Source: QAND01 sp003150225 (GTDB lineage Bacteria; Bacillota; Clostridia; Christensenellales; QAND01). From it: a stretch of 64,000 bases of DNA. Under the pieces are notes generated by a model. It had not been told where the DNA came from and did no database searches. It saw only the letters and a list, made by a program, of their open reading frames with translations. Where the stretch lies: the NCBI RefSeq assembly GCF_044357945.1, contig NZ_CP076563.1, positions 744,001 through 808,000 on the forward strand, read 5' to 3'. Shown here piece after piece: positions 35,964 to 45,296 of the stretch (position 1 is its first letter; every line of letters begins with the position of its first letter). Position numbers and translations under genes: made by a program.

Positions 35964-36282
35964 ACCGATCAACGAGCAATGGCGTAAGGAGCTGCGGAAA
36001 ATCCTCTCCACCCTCTCCCAGCGATGGGGGCTTGAAGATTATCAGGCCATATATTTTCTTGCCCCCTTAATGTTCATCCCCGCCAACGAAGAACCCGAAA
36101 GCCTATACAAATGCCTGTTAGCCCTGTATGAAATCGCAGATCTTCCCCTGCCCGATGGGGTCGCCCAGCTTCCTTCTTCCGAGGCGATACGCCAGATGCC
36201 AGCCATGCAGATTGAATGCGATGATCTCTATGGTTCGGTGCTATTGGTACAAGGGCTTTTGGATGATTTTCTCATTTCTTAG
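35950..36282 (+). CDS. small element protein, unknown function
   Basis: The 110-residue soluble protein is mostly helical by composition and rich in Leu and Pro. I chose ATG 35950, preceded by GAGGGGG, inside the end of the previous gene. The next gene starts 11 bp later. I recognise no family. Its place between parB and the Tad genes suggests a role in partition or pilus control. Confidence 0.55.
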   Translation: MNSAKPINEQWRKELRKILSTLSQRWGLEDYQAIYFLAPLMFIPANEEPESLYKCLLALYEIADLPLPDGVAQLPSSEAIRQMPAMQIECDDLYGSVLLVQGLLDDFLIS

Positions 36283-36292
36283 GAGTGAACCA

Positions 36293-37030
36293 ATGAAGAT
36301 ATTGAAAAACCGATATGTTGTAGGAACTGCCTGTATTGTCCTTGGTCTGTTGATCGGCTTTGTGGCGATTCCAGGTATTCAAAGGGGAAGCGGGAACGCC
36401 ACCGTTTCCGTGATCCGTGCCAAGCAATATATATCCGAACAAAGCGAGATCATGCCCGAAATGCTGGAAACGGTACAGGTCCCCCGCAACAGTGCGCCCA
36501 AGGACGTGTTATCCGCTTTGCCCTCCGGCTCATACGCCGCCGCTCCCATCTATGCCGGCGACTATCTCACAAAATCAAAACTAGCCGGAGACAGCAGCGC
36601 CTTAAACGGAATGGAGAAAGCGTCGGCAAAGGGACTGCGTGTGGTATCCGTTACCCTTCCCTCCCTTGCCTCCGGTGTATCCGGCAGATTGGAGCCCGGC
36701 GATATCGTATCCGTACTTTCCTTTTCCCGGAGCAGTAACAGCGTAACCCCCGGCGATGCCGCTGCTTCTGCCGTTGCTTTGGTACCCGAGCTGCAATACC
36801 TTGAAGTCGCTATGATCTCAACAGCCGATGGCGCTGATTCCCTGGTACAACCCAGCCCATCCGAGGAAAACAAAAACGCCCTGCCCGTCACCATCTCCTT
36901 CTTTGCTACGGAAAGCCAGGCACAGATGTTAGCGGACTTGGAACAAACCGGCGTACTGCACCTGGTTTTCGTGGCCCGTGGGGATGATGCCGCCGCCTAT
37001 CTATCCGATGACCTGCGTGTGTTGAAATAA
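36293..37030 (+). CDS. SAF-domain protein, CpaB/RcpC-like Flp pilus assembly
   Basis: The 245-residue protein has one N-terminal membrane helix (about 8-26) and an extracellular SAF domain with the YISEQSEIMPEMLETVQVPRN-type strand and AAPIYAGDYLTKSKL. Such proteins stand at the start of Tad/Flp pilus loci as CpaB/RcpC. AGGAGTGAACCA precedes ATG 36293. CpaE follows at 13 bp. In Gram-negatives CpaB works with the secretin. Here, without an outer membrane, it may organise the pilus exit in the wall. Confidence 0.75.
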   Translation: MKILKNRYVVGTACIVLGLLIGFVAIPGIQRGSGNATVSVIRAKQYISEQSEIMPEMLETVQVPRNSAPKDVLSALPSGSYAAAPIYAGDYLTKSKLAGDSSALNGMEKASAKGLRVVSVTLPSLASGVSGRLEPGDIVSVLSFSRSSNSVTPGDAAASAVALVPELQYLEVAMISTADGADSLVQPSPSEENKNALPVTISFFATESQAQMLADLEQTGVLHLVFVARGDDAAAYLSDDLRVLK

Positions 37031-37043
37031 AGGAGGGACAACT

Positions 37044-37802
37044 ATGATTTTAGCCATCTGGGGAAAAGACGGGGTCGGCAAAAGCACCCTGGCCCATAGG
37101 CTAGGTGCTTTTTTTGCAGCCCATGCACTGGCCGGAGTGGTGAATACCGATCTTACCATGCCCACCTTACCTCTCCAGGTACCCAAAGCCATCCCGAGCT
37201 CTGGTTCTTTAGGGCGATTCATTGCCGGAACGGGCACATCTGAAATCCGGCCCTATCTGCATCAGCATCCTCAACAAGAAGGATTGTTCCATGCCGGTTT
37301 ATCCTATGAAGATGACTTCCTCACCTATGAGGTTGGCCTGGAAGCGGATGAAGCCGCCCGCCGACTCATCAACCAATGCACCCATGTCCTCGACCATGTG
37401 ATCCTAGATCTCTCAGGGCAGAGGAATGATCCGTTCCTGCTTCCCGCTCTGCAAATATCCGATCATGTTTTGGTCTGTATGACGGCGGATTTATCCGGGC
37501 TTTGTTGGTTCAATGCCATCTCTCCCCTTTTACACCATCTGTCCGTAGATGGCCGGGTGGTTCCCGTCGCCATGCAGGTACAGAAGGGCCAGGACCCCGG
37601 AGCCATCGAACGATCCGCTGATCTCCGATTTCAGGCAGTGTTGCCGTATGTAAAGGAATTTCCGCTCCTGAATGGAACGGGGGAGATGGACGGCATCACA
37701 AAGGAATCTCTGCGCTGGTCCCATGGGGTAAAGAATCTATGGAAACGATTGGACAAGCTCTCCGAAACGGAGGGAGGCAAGAAGGAGGGTGAAGCCCGAT
37801 GA
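37044..37802 (+). CDS. CpaE-like MinD/ParA-family ATPase of a Tad locus
   Basis: The 252-residue protein starts ILAIWGKDGVGKSTLAHRLG, a Walker A of the MinD/CpaE class, and contains HVILDLSGQRNDPF in the Walker B position. CpaE proteins position Tad pili. AAAGGAGGGACAACT precedes ATG 37044 and its stop overlaps tadA by four bases. It is more divergent than the element's ParA and does not resemble it outside the P-loop. Confidence 0.72.
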   Translation: MILAIWGKDGVGKSTLAHRLGAFFAAHALAGVVNTDLTMPTLPLQVPKAIPSSGSLGRFIAGTGTSEIRPYLHQHPQQEGLFHAGLSYEDDFLTYEVGLEADEAARRLINQCTHVLDHVILDLSGQRNDPFLLPALQISDHVLVCMTADLSGLCWFNAISPLLHHLSVDGRVVPVAMQVQKGQDPGAIERSADLRFQAVLPYVKEFPLLNGTGEMDGITKESLRWSHGVKNLWKRLDKLSETEGGKKEGEAR

Positions 37803-39151
37803 CCCCTACGCTCCGTGCTATGGCCTATGGACAGCAACAAAAAAAGGCAGTAGACGCCGCCGATCCTCTTAGCTATGAAACCATCCTGGCCCAGACAAGG
37901 GAATATATCTCCACTGAACACGGGGATGCGCTTTCCGAGGTAATCGGCAACAGCAAAAGCGCCAGTGTTGTGAAACGACTGATCTCCCAATACCTAACGG
38001 ACCAATCCCTTTCCTTGCCGGATATGACCCTGGATGAGCTTACTAGCCGCCTGTATGGGGACATGGCTGGATTCGGCTTTCTGGACGCATATCTAGCTGA
38101 TCCCGAAATTGAAGGAATCAACGGCAATCGCTGGGACGATATCGAAATCGTTACCGCCAATGGCATTTACAAGATCACGGAACACTTTTCCTCCCCTCAA
38201 CATGCGGTGGATGTGATCCGCAAAATGGTACGCTTGGGCGGCCTGGTGCTGGACGGCACCACCCCCATTGTGGACAGCTTTCTTTCCAGGGGCATCCGCA
38301 TCTCCGCCATGATTCCCCCCGTTGCAGACCGGGACGCAGGCGCTTCCTTTTCCATCCGGCGGCAGCGGATCAAGAACCTAACGGCCCAGGACTTTATTGA
38401 TACCAATATGGCATCAAAGGATATGCTGGACTTCCTTTCTTTTGCCCTAAACCATGGAGCCTCTATTGCCATCTGCGGAAACACCCGTGGCGGTAAAACC
38501 TCCTTGATCTCCTATCTGCTCTCCACCGTCCATCCAGACCGGCGGATCTACTGCATCGAAGAAACCAAGGAGATCGAGGTAGTCCGATATAACGAAGATG
38601 GTCGGGTGGCAAACAGCGTTGTTCATACCACCACGCGGGAAAGCGACTCCCCACAAGCAAACGTGGATATGAACGATTTACTGCGTCATGCTCTGCGTTT
38701 TGACCCAGACATCATCGCCCCCGTAGAGATCCGTGGCCCAGAAGCTCTAACGGTGCAAGAAGCAGGGCGCACCGGGCATACCATTATCACCTCCCTTCAT
38801 GCCAACTCCTGTCGGGCCGCATACAACCGCATTTTGAGCATGTGCGAAATGGCCGATACCATGCTCCCCTCCCATGTCCTAACCCAAATGATCGTAGAGG
38901 CATTTCCCATCGTGGTACACCTTCGCCGATGCCCCGATAACCAGCGCCGGATGCTGGAGATCACGGAAGCCGTTGGGATCTGGGACGATGAGGTTACTTG
39001 CAACACCCTGTACCGCTACGACTTCTCCACCCGCCAGTACCGGCAGATAGAGCCGGTATCCGATGCTCTGGAGCAGCGTTTCATCCAGAATGGAGCTACC
39101 ACCTTTGAAATGAGCCGGTTCAAAAAACGCAGAAAAGGAGGTGCAAAATGA
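37799..39151 (+). CDS. tadA: TadA/CpaF-type pilus assembly ATPase
   Basis: The 450-residue secretion ATPase has an N-terminal helical region, the GFLDAYLADPEIEGINGNRWDDIEI domain typical of CpaF, Walker A CGNTRGGKTSL at about 225-235, Walker B FDPDIIAPVEIRGPEA and a TGHTIITSLHANS His box. It powers pilin assembly. It begins with a 4-bp overlap with cpaE and ends with a 4-bp overlap with tadB, so the whole set is one operon. Confidence 0.93.
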   Translation: MTPTLRAMAYGQQQKKAVDAADPLSYETILAQTREYISTEHGDALSEVIGNSKSASVVKRLISQYLTDQSLSLPDMTLDELTSRLYGDMAGFGFLDAYLADPEIEGINGNRWDDIEIVTANGIYKITEHFSSPQHAVDVIRKMVRLGGLVLDGTTPIVDSFLSRGIRISAMIPPVADRDAGASFSIRRQRIKNLTAQDFIDTNMASKDMLDFLSFALNHGASIAICGNTRGGKTSLISYLLSTVHPDRRIYCIEETKEIEVVRYNEDGRVANSVVHTTTRESDSPQANVDMNDLLRHALRFDPDIIAPVEIRGPEALTVQEAGRTGHTIITSLHANSCRAAYNRILSMCEMADTMLPSHVLTQMIVEAFPIVVHLRRCPDNQRRMLEITEAVGIWDDEVTCNTLYRYDFSTRQYRQIEPVSDALEQRFIQNGATTFEMSRFKKRRKGGAK

Positions 39152-40083
39152 CTGCCAAGCTCTGTTGTACCATTTTTATCATCCTGGGATGTTTCCTGGT
39201 GCTTGGCTTCTCTTTGCGGGATATATCCGATCTCATGACTAAGCCCTTTCAGCACAGACTAACCCGAAAACAGCGAATCCAGGAACTCACCCAAAAGCCC
39301 CACGGAAGAATCCGTTCTTTGATCGAGGATACCCGTGTCCTACTAGAAAGTATCGGGGGTCAAAAAACCTTGGAATCCTATCAGTGGGGAACCTGTCTGA
39401 TTGCCCTAACAGGATTTGCCATTGGCGTTCTTCTGGACAATTTGCTTCTCGCCCTTGTCCTTACCGGCGGTTCTGTCCTTCTGCCCCTTGCCATGATCTA
39501 TATTCGTTCGGGGGAATACCAGCGCAGTTTAACCGCCAGCTTGGAATCCGGCATGGGCATTGTTACCAACGCATACATCGCATCCGGCGATTTTATTCAA
39601 GCAGTAGAGGAATCCCTGCATCTGCTCCCCGAACCCCTTATCGGATGGTTTCGGACGTTCTTAACCCAAACGCAGTTGGTGGACGCCAGCATGGACCGGG
39701 CTTTAGAGGCGCTGCGCCGTCAGTGCAGCAACCGTTGGTGGCAGGATTGGTGCGGCATTTTGATTCAATGTCAGGTAGACCGACAGCTACGCTATGCCTT
39801 GCCCGGAATCGTAGAACGCCTGGGGGAATCCCGGCGGGTACAGATGGAGGTGGACACCACCATCCAGCGAAATTACCGGGACTATGCGCTGATCGTCCTC
39901 ATCGTATTGAGCAGCGTGCCTCTCATGGGGGTTATGATGCCCGAATGGTGTGACGCCCTTTTATATACCCTTCCCGGCAAGATCACCCTTGCCCTGGTGC
40001 TGGCTGCCGTTCTTGCGACCAGCGTATGGGTAGCCCGTGCCAATCAGTCCATCGATGCAAAAGAAAGGAGGAAACATTCATGA
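39148..40083 (+). CDS. tadB: TadB-type pilus assembly membrane protein
   Basis: The 311-residue protein has an N-terminal helix (3-22), two helices at about 85-125, a cytoplasmic four-helix region with ESLHLLPEPLIGWF and RALEALRRQCSNRWWQ, and C-terminal helices near 245-300. This is the GspF-like platform layout of TadB. It overlaps tadA and tadC by four bases each. Confidence 0.85.
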   Translation: MTAKLCCTIFIILGCFLVLGFSLRDISDLMTKPFQHRLTRKQRIQELTQKPHGRIRSLIEDTRVLLESIGGQKTLESYQWGTCLIALTGFAIGVLLDNLLLALVLTGGSVLLPLAMIYIRSGEYQRSLTASLESGMGIVTNAYIASGDFIQAVEESLHLLPEPLIGWFRTFLTQTQLVDASMDRALEALRRQCSNRWWQDWCGILIQCQVDRQLRYALPGIVERLGESRRVQMEVDTTIQRNYRDYALIVLIVLSSVPLMGVMMPEWCDALLYTLPGKITLALVLAAVLATSVWVARANQSIDAKERRKHS

Positions 40084-40958
40084 CCATGATCCTATCCTTT
40101 TGCATGGCTGTATTGCTCTGTGTTGGACTGTACCAGCTTGCCGGAGCCATCCTCTGTTTTCCCACCGGACGCTGGCTAAAAAGCGTCCAATCCTACCGGG
40201 GAAACCCCACCATAAGCCAGCGACTGGACCGAGCGTTATCCCCCTGCGTTCCCTTGGTACAAGCGATCTGGCCCATGAGCGAATACCGAAAAAGGCGGCT
40301 TACGGTGTGCCTGGACCGCTTGGGAAAACAGGAGGATCCCGAATGCTACCGTGCATTGGCGCTCTTGCGCTCCATTCTTCTTGCCCTGTGCGGCACTTTC
40401 TTTCTTCCCTTTGGATTTCCGCTGTTCTCCATTCTTTTGGCCATCTATGCCGTACTCCACTACTTTAAGACCATCCAGGCACCCCAAAAGAAGGTTGCTG
40501 CATTGGATGATGAGATTGAATCGGAGTTACCACGGCTCATCGAAAGCATCAACTATTCCCTGGCAGATCAACGGGATTTGATTTCCATTTTCCGACGTTA
40601 TCGCCGGGTAGCTGGACCCGCTCTTGGCGCTGAACTGGATATTCTCTTGATGGACATGCAGACCGGCAACCACGAATCTGCTTTACGGAAAATGGACAGC
40701 CGGTTAAATATCCCCCAGCTTTCGGTATTGGTCGCCACCCTGTGCGGCGTATATCAAGGAGCGGATCAGCGAACCAGCCTTATGATTCTGGAACAGGATG
40801 TACGAACCACTCAACGGGAGAAACTTCGCAAAAAGATGGAACGAAGCCCCGGACGCATCCGGGCCGCTTCTTTTCTCCTAACCCTTCTATTGATCTTCCT
40901 ATTCATGGTTCCCTTGGTTATCCTGATTCTTTCCAATCTGCAAGCTGCCGGCATTTAG
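40080..40958 (+). CDS. tadC: TadC-type pilus assembly membrane protein
   Basis: The 292-residue protein matches TadB in layout: N-terminal helix, paired helices at about 95-130, the GspF-like segment ALDDEIESELPRLIESINYSLADQRD, and a C-terminal helix pair. ATG 40080 is preceded by AAAGGAGGAAACATTC and overlaps tadB. TadB and TadC form the inner-membrane platform. Confidence 0.85.
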   Translation: MTMILSFCMAVLLCVGLYQLAGAILCFPTGRWLKSVQSYRGNPTISQRLDRALSPCVPLVQAIWPMSEYRKRRLTVCLDRLGKQEDPECYRALALLRSILLALCGTFFLPFGFPLFSILLAIYAVLHYFKTIQAPQKKVAALDDEIESELPRLIESINYSLADQRDLISIFRRYRRVAGPALGAELDILLMDMQTGNHESALRKMDSRLNIPQLSVLVATLCGVYQGADQRTSLMILEQDVRTTQREKLRKKMERSPGRIRAASFLLTLLLIFLFMVPLVILILSNLQAAGI

Positions 40959-40987
40959 CCGGAGCAATATACAAAGGAGTGTTGTAA

Positions 40988-41242
40988 ATGAACTTCATCG
41001 CCAACCTTTCCCGTTCCCTTTCTCTCCCCCGCTTTTTGAAAAAGCGTGCCGACAAGCCCAGGCGGTCCCTTCTGTCTGATTGCCGGGGCGAAGGCTACTT
41101 GGACATGGCCATGAAAATCTTGATTGTGGTCGTGGTCGGAGCCGCTATCCTGGTAATCATGAACACCGCAATGCCCGACCTGTTCCAGTCGTTGATTGAT
41201 AAGGTATCCAGCGAGCTCAGCGGCGTAACCGTCCTTCCGTAA
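40988..41242 (+). CDS. small Flp-type pilin-like protein (candidate major pilin)
   Basis: The 84-residue protein has a basic leader, then RGEGYLD directly before a hydrophobic helix (MAMKILIVVVVGAAILVIM). The next two genes have closely similar motifs (KGEAYAD, RGSAYVM) at the same place. That is the expected position for cleavage by the CpaA prepilin peptidase at 50905. AAAGGAGTGTTGTAA precedes the ATG. A strong hairpin follows, which may let this gene be expressed above its neighbours. Confidence 0.72.
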   Translation: MNFIANLSRSLSLPRFLKKRADKPRRSLLSDCRGEGYLDMAMKILIVVVVGAAILVIMNTAMPDLFQSLIDKVSSELSGVTVLP

Positions 41243-41262
41243 CCCCCATCCTCCTTGCACTC

Positions 41263-41289
41263 GGTGGGGGCGGCAATGCCGCTCCCACC
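41263..41289 (+). terminator. strong hairpin between the pilin-like gene and the DUF4320 gene
   Basis: GGTGGG-GCGGC / GCCGC-CCCACC with an AAT loop lies 21 bp after the pilin-like stop, then ACCCCTTTTTAG. It could be a leaky terminator or an RNA stabiliser that sets pilin level. The downstream gene follows within 26 bp. Confidence 0.55.
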
Positions 41290-41314
41290 ACCCCTTTTTA
41301 GAAAGGAGGCCCCC

Positions 41315-41743
41315 ATGTTCAAATCATTACACCGTTTTTCCAAGGATCAAAAAGGAGAAGCCTATGCTGATCTGGCAATCTCCATGGTTCTTTTGATTTT
41401 ACTGGTTTTTGGCCTTATGATGCTTTGGCCCATTTTCAGTACCCAAATGAGCTTGTCCCAGTCAACTCGTCAGATCACACGCACCATTGAGATCACCGGC
41501 GACGCCAGCGATCTGGATCATATGGTGGAACAACTAGCGGGAGCCCAGCCCGATTCCATAGAGATTCAAACGGAATGGCTGGATGAAAGCGAAAAAACCA
41601 TCCAGCTGAAAACCCCCTTTACCGTTAAAGCGGTTAAGGAAATCCCCATCACCATTGCCCGTCCAATCTGGGGCGACCCCATTGTGTTCTATGTCACCTT
41701 ACATTCCAGTGCGGAAGGCATTTCGGAGGTGTACCATAAATGA
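41315..41743 (+). CDS. DUF4320 / TadE-like pseudopilin
   Basis: The 142-residue protein has KDQKGEAYADLAIS followed by a hydrophobic helix (about 23-42), then an extracellular domain with ARPIWGDPIVFYV near its end. The KGEAY start of the helix matches the other prepilin-like genes. GAAAGGAGGCCCCC precedes ATG 41315. TadE-like minor pilins seed or modify Tad pili. It overlaps the next gene by four bases. Confidence 0.72.
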   Translation: MFKSLHRFSKDQKGEAYADLAISMVLLILLVFGLMMLWPIFSTQMSLSQSTRQITRTIEITGDASDLDHMVEQLAGAQPDSIEIQTEWLDESEKTIQLKTPFTVKAVKEIPITIARPIWGDPIVFYVTLHSSAEGISEVYHK

Positions 41744-42204
41744 CCCTAGCCCTCATCCGGGATAAACGGGGGAGCGCCTATGTTATGACGGCGTTTTTGA
41801 TTCTACTAGTCTGTTCTCTGGCCCTGGTGGTCTACTCCGTCGCCATTACCTACAACAAATATCTTCAGGCGCAAAACGACCTGGAACGGGTTCTGTCGGT
41901 ATCGGTAGATGAACAACTGCGCAACGACCATATCCGGGATCTTTTGGTGGACGTCCCCAATACCGTGCCTCAAGCTGTCGAAAACAATCTCAAAGCCTAC
42001 GGATGGTCCCCGGATGGAACCGATTGGGTCAAAACCTCGGACGGAACGGAGCGTTACCGGCTCTCCGATCTTCAAATCACCTTATCCGGCAATGACCTCA
42101 TGGTACGGGCCAAGGTGTCCTTTCCTTCCCCCTGGTTCTTTGGGGGGATCCGTAACATCACCATTCCACTAAAAACTCAAGTGCAGGTCCTGTACATTGA
42201 ATGA
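41740..42204 (+). CDS. TadE/TadG-like pseudopilin
   Basis: The 154-residue protein has DKRGSAYVMTAFLILLVCSLALVV, again a RG-S-AY motif directly before one membrane helix, then an extracellular domain. Its ATG overlaps the DUF4320 stop. The shared motif in three successive genes is my main reason for calling it a prepilin. Confidence 0.68.
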   Translation: MTLALIRDKRGSAYVMTAFLILLVCSLALVVYSVAITYNKYLQAQNDLERVLSVSVDEQLRNDHIRDLLVDVPNTVPQAVENNLKAYGWSPDGTDWVKTSDGTERYRLSDLQITLSGNDLMVRAKVSFPSPWFFGGIRNITIPLKTQVQVLYIE

Positions 42205-42270
42205 GCGTCGGACACTCTTGCAAGAAAATTCTTCCTATGAAATGATGAGGCCGAAAAGAGGTGTTATATT

Positions 42271-43167
42271 ATGAAAACGATGCGTAGTCTCGTCCTAATT
42301 GCCCTGTCTGGCCTATTGCTTCTGGCTGGATGCTCTCCCAAGTCCTCCATGACTCGTGTGCCGGAGGATTCTCCGGCTCTTTCCTCCCCTTCGCCGGTTG
42401 AAAGCCAGGAGGAAAACGCCGCCCATGAGGAGGAAGAAAAGGCTTCCTCCCAAACCAGTGCAGCCGGGAATATCGATGCGAAAGAAACCGTACCAGATAC
42501 CAAACTTCCATCCCCCAACTCCAATACTTCCTCCAGTCCGTCCAAGGTGGAGAAACCATCTACCGGTTCCAGCAACAGCCCATCAAAACCAGCCGCCGAC
42601 AGCAAACCGGAATCCACAGCTACCCCTGTTCCAACTCCCAAGCCTACCCCGGTACAGCCCAGCGGCAGCGCCAGCACTGGTTCCTGGCCCTCTCTAAATC
42701 GCCCCGTGACCGCGGCACAGATCAAGAATGCCGTCCAGGTACGCCCGGCGTCCTCCGATTGGGCCGTCCATGCGGCGGGTATCCCAACGGCCCTGTACAC
42801 TTATCGGTATAACCTGGGCACCAGCGACAGCATCTTTGCCGGGGAAGCGGAAAAGGTCAACAGCGGGATGCAGCTATCCGATCCCTATCCTGTACTGCGG
42901 AAAAACAAGGACATCTACTATCGCTCCGACTACTCCGGTTCGATCAACAGTATCCAGTCCCGGTTCCGCAGTCAATATGGGGACAGCGCCATATTCCAGT
43001 CCCATAACTCCCTGGTCTACAATGCTCTGTACAGTGGAATCGTGATCCGTGGCCGTCTCTTTGTGGAAAAGGACGGCGGTTGGCAATACCGGGACGTGGA
43101 ATGCACCGTGGGCGGGTCTGTCTATGCTTGGCTGTCCGGCTGGGCAATCGGCAATCCTCCCGCTTGA
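42271..43167 (+). CDS. secreted lipoprotein with Ser/Pro-rich linker
   Basis: The 298-residue protein has a lipoprotein signal ending LLLLAGC, a low-complexity Ser/Pro/Glu/Lys stalk (about 25-135), and a C-terminal domain of about 150 residues (VRPASSDWAVHAAGIPTAL to the end) that I do not recognise. The stalk would carry the domain through the wall. AAAGAGGTGTTATATT precedes the ATG. It sits between the pseudopilins and the big secreted protein, so it may belong to the pilus or its attachment. Confidence 0.7.
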   Translation: MKTMRSLVLIALSGLLLLAGCSPKSSMTRVPEDSPALSSPSPVESQEENAAHEEEEKASSQTSAAGNIDAKETVPDTKLPSPNSNTSSSPSKVEKPSTGSSNSPSKPAADSKPESTATPVPTPKPTPVQPSGSASTGSWPSLNRPVTAAQIKNAVQVRPASSDWAVHAAGIPTALYTYRYNLGTSDSIFAGEAEKVNSGMQLSDPYPVLRKNKDIYYRSDYSGSINSIQSRFRSQYGDSAIFQSHNSLVYNALYSGIVIRGRLFVEKDGGWQYRDVECTVGGSVYAWLSGWAIGNPPA

Positions 43168-43208
43168 TCTCCACACATATCTCCTATAACTGAAAGGAGA
43201 AGACGCTT

Positions 43209-45257
43209 TTGAAAAGGAAAATACATCGATCCGTCACGGCCATTCTAATGGCCGTGATGTGCTTTTTAGGCCTCATATTCCCCAGCCTAGCACAGGCGGC
43301 AGAAACCCGAACCTTTAAGACAATTGGATGGAATGTACGCTTGATTGTGTCGGGGGAATCGCCCATTGACATCCTGTATCCATATTATTCGTCCTGGCCC
43401 ATGGCAAAGGTATCCCAACAGCCCAGCGATACATCCAAATCCAGCGAAATGCAGAACGCCTACCTCAAAGACGGTACTTCCTATCTCTATGTGGAAAACT
43501 GGGAATATTATCTGAACGAGAACAACTACCAGCTTACCCGTTACTCCATGCCCCTTGTTACCCCCATTACGAAGGACGCCCTTGCCACCCCCTCCGAACA
43601 ATATTACTTCGACCAGGGCACCATCCCGTCCCTGGAATCCGTCATCATCCAACAGTATGGGAAAGACAGCGCCAAGCACAAAGCCTTTAAGCGCCTTTTA
43701 ACCAAGGGTGGTCGGATTGAAATGCACTCCATTGATACCATCTGCTATTCCAAGGTTCCCCAGGGGTCCATCAACTCCGGCGTGACCTTTGAAACCCCAA
43801 AGGACACGTCATACAACTGGGACCCCTACGGAAAGTACAATGGCTTTGTGGTGGACAGCTACTATGGCGATAATGATAATGTCATCGGATACAACAAGAA
43901 CGATCCCATCAATACCGTGGGTATCGCTGATCTCCTGATCTATCACCTCAAAGAATACCGGGGAATCACCGGCCCCAATTTCAGTCAATTTACCCTCAAT
44001 TCTATGAAGGTAACCCATCCCCTATGGGGGCTTTTCCCCGCACAGCCCCATGTGGATATTCAAGCCCATCTTACCTACCAGACCCCGGATGGCGCTGTGC
44101 TCCATACCGAGACAAGGGACCTTGCAACCCTGTTTCCCGATCAAAGCCAGGCCGTATCCATATCCTTTCCAGCCGCCTTTGAGGACAGTGCCTTTGTAGG
44201 ATGGGAGCGCACTTACCTGGGGGCTTCATCCTCCGGCACTTCCGTTACCGATACCCTAACCGTCACCAACCATGCCGATGGCCGGGATGAGGACGTCTAC
44301 TACACCGTTACCTATGAGCGGGAGCCAGAATATGACCTTACCATTGATTCCGTAAACATTGAAAATTGGTATGCAGACCGGGATGTTGTGGTAACTGCCG
44401 TTATCAGAAGCAAAACTTCCGATTCGATCCCTGCTACTGATGTTCGGATGCGGCTGGGCAATCTTGAATTAAGAGAAACCATCTGTGTCCCAGGCAATGG
44501 GACAAATCTTGCCGTATTCCGTTTCCGTACTCCGTCCGATCCGGGGGAATACCCCATTAAATTTATAGTTGACCCTGATAACGTGATCCCGGAAACCGAC
44601 GAAACCAACAACGAGTATTCCGAAACTGCCCATATCTTTGCGGTTCCTGCTTCCTCCCTTGTTGATCCCGATGACCCCGATATGCAAAAAGCCTATCAGG
44701 AGGATGGCATTGCCTCCCTTCCTCCCACTACCGGCGCAGCTACCCATAGCTGGACGGAAACCCGGTATGAGGATGGGCAGTATGTCGCCAAACGGTTTTG
44801 GGCTCGCTTGGAGAACGAGTTCTCCCTCTCTCCCGATACCAGGATATCCGCTACCAATCTCCTGGAATCGGGGTTCGGCGTGAACCTCTCCTGCAAAACC
44901 ATCCTAACTACCAACTATGACCGAGTGGATAAGCTGGTAGGACCCCAGATGGTATGGGTAACATATCCCGAATCGGCCTATGGCACAGGAAAATGGGGTA
45001 ATGTCCGCAGTAGCTTGGAAGTCAAGGAAGGGGCCCCAGGGGAAAGGATCGTCACCTGGCAGAATCCCATCAATCCCTATTCCATCCTGGGTACACGCCT
45101 CCATTACATCCCCCTCTGGTATCCCGACGGCGCTTACCTGGCTTCTGCTCAAGCGTTCTACGCTTGGACGCCCCAAGGCCAGCTTCACAGCACCCAAACG
45201 GGATCCGTGGAGGTTTATGGGGATATGTACGACAGAATCCATGTGGTGCGCCGATAG
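43209..45257 (+). CDS. large secreted protein with CARDB domain, possible pilus-tip or surface adhesin
   Basis: The 682-residue protein has a signal peptide (FLGLIFPSLAQAAE, cleaved near residue 31). It contains a CARDB domain (about 378-475: LTIDSVNIENWYADRDVV ... VIPETDETNNEYS), and flanking regions have no family I recognise. There is no LPXTG signal or membrane anchor at the C-terminus. It starts at TTG 43209 behind AAAGGAG. As the last gene of the Tad operon it could be carried by the pilus. Confidence 0.72.
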   Translation: MKRKIHRSVTAILMAVMCFLGLIFPSLAQAAETRTFKTIGWNVRLIVSGESPIDILYPYYSSWPMAKVSQQPSDTSKSSEMQNAYLKDGTSYLYVENWEYYLNENNYQLTRYSMPLVTPITKDALATPSEQYYFDQGTIPSLESVIIQQYGKDSAKHKAFKRLLTKGGRIEMHSIDTICYSKVPQGSINSGVTFETPKDTSYNWDPYGKYNGFVVDSYYGDNDNVIGYNKNDPINTVGIADLLIYHLKEYRGITGPNFSQFTLNSMKVTHPLWGLFPAQPHVDIQAHLTYQTPDGAVLHTETRDLATLFPDQSQAVSISFPAAFEDSAFVGWERTYLGASSSGTSVTDTLTVTNHADGRDEDVYYTVTYEREPEYDLTIDSVNIENWYADRDVVVTAVIRSKTSDSIPATDVRMRLGNLELRETICVPGNGTNLAVFRFRTPSDPGEYPIKFIVDPDNVIPETDETNNEYSETAHIFAVPASSLVDPDDPDMQKAYQEDGIASLPPTTGAATHSWTETRYEDGQYVAKRFWARLENEFSLSPDTRISATNLLESGFGVNLSCKTILTTNYDRVDKLVGPQMVWVTYPESAYGTGKWGNVRSSLEVKEGAPGERIVTWQNPINPYSILGTRLHYIPLWYPDGAYLASAQAFYAWTPQGQLHSTQTGSVEVYGDMYDRIHVVRR

Positions 45258-45296
45258 GGAGCAAAATCATACAGAGCGGGAACAAGGAAGTTATGG

